Origin: a bacterium
GTDB lineage: Bacteria; Chloroflexota; Dormibacteria; UBA8260; Bog-877
Direction: 5' to 3'
NCBI GenBank assembly: GCA_021791345.1
Contig: JAJYWT010000215.1
Coordinates: forward strand, 1 to 12,422
Length of the DNA: 12,422 nucleotides
Under the pieces are notes generated by a model, which was given only the letters and a program-made list of their open reading frames with translations, was not told where the DNA came from and made no database searches. The translations under genes and the position numbers were made by a program. Positions 6,835 through 12,422 of this stretch are shown here, in pieces; position 1 is the first letter of the stretch, and each line of letters opens with the position of its first letter.

Positions 6835-6840
6835 TACGCT
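6835..6840 (+). promoter_or_regulatory. -10 box (TACGCT) close to the start of the SCO1664-like gene
   Basis: TACGCT fits TANNNT and ends 9 nt before ATG 6850, so the transcript would be leaderless or have a leader of two or three bases. A GGAGG (6829-6833) is 16 nt from the ATG, too far to be a good ribosome-binding site. It lies in the 86-bp divergent gap shared with dedA. No clear -35 is seen. Confidence 0.35.
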
Positions 6841-6849
6841 GATCCCGTC

Positions 6850-7590
6850 ATGACCGCTCAGGATGAGGATCGCACTGTTCCCGCGGAGTCCGACACCCAG
6901 GCGACGTTGGAGCGGGCCCCCATCGCGGACCTGGCCAGGGTCGGGATCGGCAGCAACGCAGTCTTCCTGGCCACCCTGGACACCGGGGGCGAGCCGAGGC
7001 GGGCGATCTACAAGCCGGCCCGTGGCGAGCGACCGCTCTGGGACTTCCCCGCCGGCACCCTGCACCGTCGCGAGGTCGCCTCCTTCGAGGTGGACCGCGC
7101 CCTGGGGTTCGGGTTCCTGCCGGTCACGGTGCTGCGCCGAGAGGCACCCCTGGGGGTGGGTTCTCTGCAGGAGTTCGTGGAGGGCCCCGATGCCGGCCAG
7201 GAGATCGACTCAGCCGCCTTGGACACCCAGCTGCTGGGGCTCGCGACCCTGGACGTGCTGCTCAACAACGCGGACCGCAAGAGCGCCCACCTGCTGGTCG
7301 ACCGCTCCGGCCGGCTAAAGGGGATCGACCACGGGGTCACCTTTCACGTCGACTTCAAACTCAGGACCGTGCTGGCCGATCTGGGCGGAGAGGAGGTGCC
7401 GGATGCCTGGCTCCGGGCAGTGCAGCGCCTCTGGGGCGACCGTGGCGCCATGAGCCGGCTGGAGGCCACCCTCAACCGGTTGCTGGCGCCCCAGGAGGTT
7501 CGTGAGTTCGTGCTCCGCGGACGGCGCCTGCTGCGCCAACGGCACTTCCCGATCCTCCACCCGTGGTACGGCCGGCCGTTCCAGTGGTGA
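6850..7590 (+). CDS. SCO1664-like PI3/PI4-kinase-fold protein
   Basis: A 246-aa soluble protein resembling the actinobacterial SCO1664 family, a distant relative of phosphatidylinositol 3-/4-kinases. AIYKPARGERPLWDFPAGTL (52-71) holds the likely nucleotide-binding lysine K55. It is followed by HRREVASFEVDRALGFGFLP (72-91), a catalytic-loop-like LLNNADRKSAHLLVD (137-151) with D142, and a metal-site-like GIDHGVTFH (158-166) with D160. The arrangement of lysine, NxDRK.H and ID supports an ATP-dependent phosphotransfer fold; lipid-kinase activity is not implied. In many actinobacteria relatives sit beside a mycothiol ligase and a DUF3090 gene (from memory), but neither is next to this one here. 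ATG 6850 was preferred over an upstream GTG at 6799 because of the adjacent -10 box. The gene is divergent from dedA and convergent with thpR (13 bp gap). Confidence 0.82.
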   Translation: MTAQDEDRTVPAESDTQATLERAPIADLARVGIGSNAVFLATLDTGGEPRRAIYKPARGERPLWDFPAGTLHRREVASFEVDRALGFGFLPVTVLRREAPLGVGSLQEFVEGPDAGQEIDSAALDTQLLGLATLDVLLNNADRKSAHLLVDRSGRLKGIDHGVTFHVDFKLRTVLADLGGEEVPDAWLRAVQRLWGDRGAMSRLEATLNRLLAPQEVREFVLRGRRLLRQRHFPILHPWYGRPFQW

Positions 7591-7603
7591 CCGCCGCGCA
7601 ACC

Positions 7604-8185
7604 CTAGAGGAGTCTCAGGGCCAGTGCCTCCCGCGACCGGTACCGGTTGGGCTCTCCCGGCACTGGCTCGGACTCCATGAGGTGGATCTCGGTGACCGGC
7701 AGGGGCTCAAACTCGGCTGCCCGCAGGCGGGCGCCGAGCCCTGCGACCTGAGCGAAGGCCGTCTCCCCCAGCTCGCCCTTGACCCGGGCCAGGGTCAGGT
7801 GGGGCCGGAAGCCGCGGCGGTCCTGGGGCAGCCGCGCCGCGGCCAGACGGGTGCCCAGCTCGCGGTTGAGCCCGGCCAGCTCATCGGCTCCGCGCCGGAG
7901 CCCGATCCAGATCACCGTGGGCCGATGGCCGGACTCGAAACTGCCCAGCTCTCCCAGCTCGATGGTGAACCGCGGCCGATCGGAGGCGACCGCGACCCCG
8001 ACCGTGAGCAGCGCGGCGACGGACTCCGGCGGCACCCTCCCCAGGAACTGCAGGGTCAGGTGCAGCCCGTCCGCCCGCACCGGGCGGATCGCCGGAGAGA
8101 TCCCTGCCAGCCCGGCCAGATATGGCTCCAGCTGGGCGCAGCTGGAGGCGGGCAGGCGAACGGCGAAGAATAGGGTGGGGTTCAT
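7604..8185 (-). CDS. thpR: RNA 2',3'-cyclic phosphodiesterase (2H family)
   Basis: A 193-aa 2H phosphoesterase of the LigT/ThpR family, which hydrolyses 2',3'-cyclic phosphate ends of RNA to 2'-phosphates. Both HxTx motifs are present and in the expected setting: HLTLQFLG (42-49) and HLTLARV (129-135). Conserved FFAVRLP begins at residue 6, and the length is usual. The start is ATG 8185-8183, whose ATGA overlaps the TGA of the upstream alpha/beta hydrolase. The nine extra residues of the longer frame have no support. It is the last gene of the minus-strand operon and convergent with the SCO1664-like gene. A role in tRNA or RNA repair is family knowledge; its coupling to catabolic genes is probably a matter of genome packing. 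Confidence 0.93.
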   Translation of the reverse strand: MNPTLFFAVRLPASSCAQLEPYLAGLAGISPAIRPVRADGLHLTLQFLGRVPPESVAALLTVGVAVASDRPRFTIELGELGSFESGHRPTVIWIGLRRGADELAGLNRELGTRLAAARLPQDRRGFRPHLTLARVKGELGETAFAQVAGLGARLRAAEFEPLPVTEIHLMESEPVPGEPNRYRSREALALRLL

Positions 8186-9060
8186 GCGCCGGTGGGCGTC
8201 GCCGTGACCCACCTCTGCAGCAGCTCCTGCTGCGCCGCCATGAACTCCCTGGTCCAGCCATGGCCGGCGGCAGCGAGCAGGTGCAGCCGGAGACGGGGGC
8301 GGAGCCGGCAGTAGCGGCGCAGGGCTTCTATATCGACGATCCTGTCATCGGCGGCGGCCAGGATCTCCGCCGGCCCCGTCCAGCCGTCCAGGAGCGCGGT
8401 GAACTCGAGCGTGGTCGCCTCGCCCAGCCACTCGCGGGCCGCCCTCGGATTGGCGCGCAACTGGTTCTGGAAGTTCACCTCCGCCGAGCGGAGGTCCACA
8501 TCCGCCGACCCCTCCACCACCAGCCGGCGGTAGAGGTCGGCCAGCACCCGCCACCTCCCCACCGCAGAGACGGCGGCGATGGGCAGAGGTCCCACCGCGG
8601 TGACCGCTGCCACCTGGAAGCGGAACGGGCGCCGCAGCATGGTCGGCCCCAGAAGGGGTGTGTGCAGCAGCAGCCGCCTCACCCGAGCCGGCTCGGCGGC
8701 GAGCAGCTCCAGAGCTACCGCCGCCCCCAGGCAGAGCCCGCCCGCCTCATAGGTGGAGAACCCCAGATGGTCCATGAGGATGCGAACCTCGGAGGCCAGC
8801 GCCCGGCTCAGGTGGCGGCCGGCCAGAGGGTCGGAGCTACCGAAGCCGGGCAGGTCGGGCAGGATCAGGGTACGATGCTCGCCCAGCACCGGCACCCACG
8901 TCTCGAAGTTCTCCGCCGAGCCGATGAAGCCGTGACACAGGACCAGGGGCGGCCCCTGCCCGGCGACCACGTAGCGCAACCGCCCCTGGGGTCGAGGCAG
9001 CCAATGCTCCTCCCAGCCAGCCTCGACCGCAGCCGGCAGGGGTGCAACCCCGACTGTCAT
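8182..9060 (-). CDS. Alpha/beta-fold hydrolase with Cys at the nucleophile position
   Basis: A 292-aa alpha/beta hydrolase. The oxyanion-loop motif LCHGFIGSAENF is at 41-52, and the strand-5 nucleophile elbow reads GGLCLGA (107-113). This places Cys110 where most relatives have Ser. The acid is D238 or D239 (AAADDRIVD), and the histidine is H267 in AAAGHGWTREF. A helical cap lies roughly at 135-215. No signal peptide is seen, so it is probably cytosolic. The start ATG 9060 overlaps the TGA of the acyl-CoA dehydrogenase (ATGA), and the stop overlaps thpR in the same way, so all three are probably translated in series. A thioester, lactone or carboxylic ester hydrolase is likely; the exact substrate cannot be inferred. 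The closest familiar groups are epoxide-hydrolase/MhpC-like hydrolases, but the Cys sets this protein apart. Confidence 0.9.
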   Translation of the reverse strand: MTVGVAPLPAAVEAGWEEHWLPRPQGRLRYVVAGQGPPLVLCHGFIGSAENFETWVPVLGEHRTLILPDLPGFGSSDPLAGRHLSRALASEVRILMDHLGFSTYEAGGLCLGAAVALELLAAEPARVRRLLLHTPLLGPTMLRRPFRFQVAAVTAVGPLPIAAVSAVGRWRVLADLYRRLVVEGSADVDLRSAEVNFQNQLRANPRAAREWLGEATTLEFTALLDGWTGPAEILAAADDRIVDIEALRRYCRLRPRLRLHLLAAAGHGWTREFMAAQQELLQRWVTATPTGA

Positions 9061-10286
9061 GGGTGGGCTTGCGACCGCTCCGAATCCCCCTCGGACTCGT
9101 TCGGCCAGCCGGGCAGTGGGCAGCGGACGGCCCGGTCCTCCCGGTAACCCAGCGCATACTCCGCAGCCAACTGGGTCTGCACCTCCCTGGTCCCCTCATA
9201 GATCAGGGTCGCCCGGCTGTTGCGCAGGTAGCGGGCTGCCTGGCACTCCTCACTGAAGCCGGTAGCCCCGTGGATCTGGAGAGCATCATCCGCGCAGCGG
9301 TTCGCCCGTTCCGAGTTGACCCACTTGGCGAGCGCCGACTCCCTCGAGCTGCGCCGACCCTCGTTCTTCAGCCAACCCGCCCGCATCCAGAGCAGCCTGG
9401 CGATGTCGTAGTCACGCGCCATGTGGGCGATCATCTGCTGCACCAGTTGGAACCGCCCGATCTCCTGCCCCTGCACCTGGCGCTGGCGGGCGTAGGCGAC
9501 GCTCATGTCCAGAGAGGCGCGGATGGTCCCGGCGGCACCACTGGCGACGCAGTAGCGGCCGCTGTCGAGGCAGCTCATGGCGACCTTGAATCCCTCCCCC
9601 TCCTCCCCGATCCGGTTGGCGGCGGGGACCAGAGCGTCGTCCAGGTAGACGACCGCGGTGTCGCTGGCGCGCAGCCCGTACTTGTCCGCGATCGGCTCGG
9701 TACGGAGGCCGGCCCCGGCCAGCTCACGATCGACGGCAAAGGCGGTGATGCCCTTGAGCCCCAGGGCCGGGTCCACGGTGGCGAAGACCAGGATCACGTC
9801 AGCGAAGTCACCCATGGAGATCCACACCTTCTGGCCGCGCAGCCGGTAGGCATCTCCCTCCCGGTGGGCGCGGGTGGAGATCGCCCGCACATCGCTGCCG
9901 GCGTCCGGCTCGGTGAGGCCGAAGCAGCCCTGCCGGCGGCCCTCGGCCAGCGGGCGCAGGATGCGCTGCCGCTGCTCCTCGGTCCCCCACTGGTAGATCC
10001 CGGTCAGGCAGAGACCGGCATGCACCGAGAGCGCGGTCCGGCAGGACGCATCGACGTACTCCAGCTCCTCACAGGCGATCCCAAGCGCGATCCAATCCAG
10101 GCCGGCACCGCCATAGCGCTGCGGGATGCTGACTCCGGGGATCCCCAGACTGGCCAGCTTGGCGAAGAGCTCGGGGTCCGGGCGGTGCTCCCGGTCCCGC
10201 GCCGGGATCTCGGGCGCGAGGTCCCGGCGCGCAAACTCCCTGATCGTCGCCTCGAACTGGCGCTGCTCATCGGTCAGATCGAGCAT
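9057..10286 (-). CDS. Acyl-CoA dehydrogenase
   Basis: A 409-aa FAD-dependent acyl-CoA dehydrogenase that introduces an alpha,beta double bond into an acyl-CoA and passes electrons to ETF. The N-terminal helical domain begins MLDLTDEQRQFEATIREF. The substrate/FAD motif CFGLTEPDAGSD is at 121-132, the FAD motif KVWISMGDFADVILVFA at 153-169, and the catalytic base E364 in LIYEGTREVQ (361-370), the usual place for short/medium-chain enzymes. The C-terminal ~30 residues are polar and variable. The start ATG 10286 lies 3 nt after the aldehyde dehydrogenase stop. The chain-length preference is not certain. With the aminotransferase and aldehyde dehydrogenase upstream, a dicarboxylyl-CoA such as glutaryl-CoA, or a branched short-chain acyl-CoA, is a possible substrate, but no acyl-CoA ligase or transferase is in the window. 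Confidence 0.94.
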   Translation of the reverse strand: MLDLTDEQRQFEATIREFARRDLAPEIPARDREHRPDPELFAKLASLGIPGVSIPQRYGGAGLDWIALGIACEELEYVDASCRTALSVHAGLCLTGIYQWGTEEQRQRILRPLAEGRRQGCFGLTEPDAGSDVRAISTRAHREGDAYRLRGQKVWISMGDFADVILVFATVDPALGLKGITAFAVDRELAGAGLRTEPIADKYGLRASDTAVVYLDDALVPAANRIGEEGEGFKVAMSCLDSGRYCVASGAAGTIRASLDMSVAYARQRQVQGQEIGRFQLVQQMIAHMARDYDIARLLWMRAGWLKNEGRRSSRESALAKWVNSERANRCADDALQIHGATGFSEECQAARYLRNSRATLIYEGTREVQTQLAAEYALGYREDRAVRCPLPGWPNESEGDSERSQAHP

Positions 10287-10289
10287 GCG

Positions 10290-11804
10290 CTAGTCCCTGC
10301 CGGTGTCGATCTGGGCCCGCTGCAGCCGGCCGGAGTAGTCGATGTAGACGGTCTTCCACTCGGTGAACTCGTCGAAGGCGGTGGGCCCGGCCTCGCGGTG
10401 GCCGTTGCCGGTCCACTTGGTCCCGCCGAAGGGCAGCTGGATCTCCGCCCCGATGGTGGGGGCGTTGATGTAAACGATCCCCGACTCCAGGCGGTCGACC
10501 GCCTGGAACGCCTTGGCCAGGTCGCGGGTGTACAGCGACAGGGAGAGCCCGTAGCGGGTCCCGTTGGCGATCCGGATCGCCTCCCCGGTGTCCTCGGCCG
10601 GCAGCACGACGACCGTGGGGCCGAAGATCTCCTCCTGCGCGACCCGCATCTCCGGGCGCACGTCCGCGAAGACGGTCGGGTGGTAGAAGTTGCCCTCTCC
10701 AAGAACACCCTCGGTGGCGATCGAGCCTCCGATGAGGAGCCGTGCCGACTCCTTCTGTCCGATCTCCGTGTACGAGTGGATGCGCTTCAGCTGGGTGGGG
10801 TTGATCACCGGACCGACATCGGTATCGGGGTCGAGCCCATCACCCAGCCGCAGCTTGCCAACCCGGGCCACCAACTGCTCGGTGAAGGCGTCCAGGACCG
10901 GCCGCTCCACCACCAGCCGGGAGGTGGCGGTGCACCGCTGTCCAGCCGTGCCGAAGGCCCCCCACAGGGCGCCGTCGACCGCCAGCTCCAGGTCGGCGTC
11001 CGCGGTCACCACGATGGCGTTCTTGCCCCCGAGCTCCAGGGAGACGCGCTTGCCCAGCCTCCCACAGGTCGCGGCTATCTGCTGGCCCACCTCCACCGAT
11101 CCGGTGAAGGAGATCGCCCGGACCGCCGGGTGCTCGACCAGCGGGGCGCCGCACTCCTCGCCGTACCCGGTGACCAGGTTGAGCACCCCTTTGGGCAACC
11201 CGGCCTCAATCAGGATCTCGGCCAGGCGGATCGCCACCAGCGGGGTGTCCTCGGCCGGCTTGAACACCACCGCGTTGCCCGCCAGGAGCGCCGGCATCAG
11301 CTTCCAGCAGGGGATGGCCATGGGGAAGTTCCAGGGGGTGATGCAACCGACCACCCCGATCGGGACTCGCTCGGTGAAGCAGCGCTTGTCGCGCAGCTCG
11401 CTGGGGACCACCTCCCCCACCGGGTTGCGCCCCTGGCCCGCCATGTACTTGGCCATGTCGATGCCCTCCTGGACATCGCCCCTGGCCTCGGTCAACACCT
11501 TGCCCATCTCCCTGGTCATGAGCCGGGCCAGCTCCTCCTTGCGCTCCTCGAGCAGGCGCCCGGCCCTGGCGATCACCTCCGCCCGTCCCGGCATCGGGGT
11601 CCTCGCCCAGCCGGGCTGGGCGGCGACCGCGGCGGAGACCGCGTCCTCGATGTCACTCTTGCCGCTGCGGGCGAAGTGGCCGAGCACCTCACTGCGCCGG
11701 GCGGGGTTCACCGAGTCAAAGGTCTCGCCTCCCCGGGCGGCGCGCCACTCCCCCGCTATCAGGTTGCCGTGGGTCTTGGCCGGCGCCGCGGTTTCCCCAC
11801 TCAT
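10290..11804 (-). CDS. NAD(P)-dependent aldehyde dehydrogenase (semialdehyde dehydrogenase-like)
   Basis: A 504-aa class ALDH enzyme with a full catalytic set: N159 in TPWNFP (156-161), E257 in LELGGKN (256-262), nucleophile C291 in GQRCTATSR (288-296), coenzyme motif FTGSVEVGQ (233-241) and EEIFGP (391-396). The ending GNGHREAGPTAFDEFTEWK, then YIDYSGRLQRAQID, is reminiscent of alpha-ketoglutaric- and other semialdehyde dehydrogenases. It probably oxidises a semialdehyde made by the upstream aminotransferase; succinic, glutaric or a similar semialdehyde are candidates. The start is ATG 11804-11802, with GGAGG 9 nt upstream and ATGA overlap with the aminotransferase stop. The longer open frame to 12218 runs through the aminotransferase out of frame and is not coding. 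Confidence 0.93.
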   Translation of the reverse strand: MSGETAAPAKTHGNLIAGEWRAARGGETFDSVNPARRSEVLGHFARSGKSDIEDAVSAAVAAQPGWARTPMPGRAEVIARAGRLLEERKEELARLMTREMGKVLTEARGDVQEGIDMAKYMAGQGRNPVGEVVPSELRDKRCFTERVPIGVVGCITPWNFPMAIPCWKLMPALLAGNAVVFKPAEDTPLVAIRLAEILIEAGLPKGVLNLVTGYGEECGAPLVEHPAVRAISFTGSVEVGQQIAATCGRLGKRVSLELGGKNAIVVTADADLELAVDGALWGAFGTAGQRCTATSRLVVERPVLDAFTEQLVARVGKLRLGDGLDPDTDVGPVINPTQLKRIHSYTEIGQKESARLLIGGSIATEGVLGEGNFYHPTVFADVRPEMRVAQEEIFGPTVVVLPAEDTGEAIRIANGTRYGLSLSLYTRDLAKAFQAVDRLESGIVYINAPTIGAEIQLPFGGTKWTGNGHREAGPTAFDEFTEWKTVYIDYSGRLQRAQIDTGRD

Positions 11805-12422
11805 GACCGCGCTCCTCCCTGCAAAATCGCCTCCTCCATGACCTGCATCCCCTGCTCGACCTCGGCATCGCTGAGGGTGAGCGGCGGCACCAACCGGATC
11901 ACGTTGTCGTCTATGCCACAGCCGAGCACCAGCAGTCCGCGCTGCAGGCAGGCGGACCGGATCGCATCGACCCGTTCCGCGTCGGGCAGCCCGGCGCTGT
12001 CCATGAACTCCAACCCGATCATCGCACCGCGGCCGCGGACGTCGGCCGGCCCACCCACCTGACGCTGCCAGCTCCGAGCCCGGGCCATGATCTGCTCTCC
12101 GATCGCGGTCGCCCGCTGCAGGAGCCCGTCGCGCTCGATCACCTCGATGGTGGCGATCGCCGCCGCGCAGGAGACCGCGTTGCCCCCGAAGGTCGAGCCG
12201 TGGGTCCCAGCGGGCCACTTGTCCATGAGGTCATGACGGGCCACGATCGCGCCGATGGGAAGGCCGCTGCCGAGCGCCTTGGCCAGGGTCACCACGTCGG
12301 GGACCACCCCCTCGTGCTCGCTCGCCAGCCAGCGGCCGGTGTGACCCACCCCACTTTGAACCTCGTCGAAGATGAGGACGATGCCGTGCTGGTCGCAGAT
12401 CTGGCGCAGGGTGGCGAGGAAA
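11801..12422 (-). CDS. Class III (omega-amino acid) aminotransferase, N-terminus beyond window
   Basis: The C-terminal ~206 residues of a PLP-dependent class III aminotransferase; the frame is open to the right edge. The cofactor residues are visible: Asp in LIFDEVQSGVGHTGRW binds the pyridine nitrogen, Lys in TLAKALGSGLPIGA forms the Schiff base, and the phosphate-binding Thr is in HGSTFGGNAVSCAAA. The C-terminal small domain follows (GRGAMIGLEF, LGCGIDDNVIRLVPPLTLS). The family includes GABA, 5-aminovalerate, beta-alanine and ornithine aminotransferases. The missing N-terminus prevents a finer call. It is the first gene visible in a five-gene minus-strand series and is coupled by ATGA overlap to the aldehyde dehydrogenase, which suits a transaminate-then-oxidise pathway. 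Confidence 0.93.
   Translation of the reverse strand, partial: FLATLRQICDQHGIVLIFDEVQSGVGHTGRWLASEHEGVVPDVVTLAKALGSGLPIGAIVARHDLMDKWPAGTHGSTFGGNAVSCAAAIATIEVIERDGLLQRATAIGEQIMARARSWQRQVGGPADVRGRGAMIGLEFMDSAGLPDAERVDAIRSACLQRGLLVLGCGIDDNVIRLVPPLTLSDAEVEQGMQVMEEAILQGGARS

Noticed and set aside
9042..12062. 1006-codon plus-strand open frame opposite the acyl-CoA dehydrogenase and aldehyde dehydrogenase
   Set aside because: It is rich in His, Arg, Gly, Asp and Pro without any domain motif, and lies opposite genes with complete catalytic motifs. Such long antisense frames are expected at this GC content.
10290..12218. 642-codon version of the aldehyde dehydrogenase with a long N-terminal extension
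   Set aside because: The extension is the aminotransferase gene read out of frame. The family N-terminus, ribosome-binding site and ATGA overlap place the start at 11804.

Overview
The window is very GC-rich with dense, tightly packed genes, ATGA start/stop overlaps, GTG/TTG starts and TANNNT -10 boxes close to start codons. Together with a SCO1664-type PI3/4-kinase-like gene, this suggests an actinobacterium or a related high-GC terrabacterial lineage (for example Dormibacterota). The sequence alone does not fix the genus.

Layout. (1) 1-1899, minus: a 14-helix DHA2-type MFS transporter whose C-terminal tail runs off the left edge. (2) 1900-2033: a divergent promoter region with a 16-bp palindromic operator. 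(3) 2034-2632, plus: a small P-loop kinase-like gene, apparently carrying a one-base frameshift. (4) 2668-6763, minus: read in transcription order, a DedA membrane protein, an 801-aa protein joining a second MFS transporter to a cytidylate-kinase-like domain, a MerR regulator overlapping that gene's 3' end, and a GNAT acetyltransferase with an apparent one-base frameshift near its start. (5) 6850-7590, plus: a SCO1664-like kinase-fold protein. (6) 7604-12422, minus: a tight catabolic operon, in transcription order a class III aminotransferase (5' end beyond the window), an aldehyde dehydrogenase, an acyl-CoA dehydrogenase, an alpha/beta hydrolase with a Cys at the nucleophile elbow, and the RNA 2',3'-cyclic phosphodiesterase ThpR.

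The most unusual part is regions 1-4. The two MFS proteins are close paralogs (roughly two thirds identical by eye). Each has an almost identical palindrome of the form YTHACGT-NN-ACGTDAR at its 5' end, and I see no comparable site elsewhere. The palindrome resembles operators of LiuR-like MerR regulators, and a MerR gene is coupled to the second transporter. This suggests a small autoregulated regulon in which one MerR protein controls two related exporters, one of them permanently attached to a cytosolic nucleotide-kinase-fold domain. Nearby GNAT and P-loop kinase genes fit a detoxification or self-protection setting, but the substrate is unknown.

Region 6 reads as a pathway for an omega-amino acid: transamination to a semialdehyde, oxidation to an acid, then dehydrogenation of an acyl-CoA. 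The exact substrate cannot be read from the sequence. No tRNA, rRNA, CRISPR array, insertion sequence or attachment site was seen. The only intergenic stretches above about 70 bp are 1900-2033, 3177-3252 and 6764-6849.
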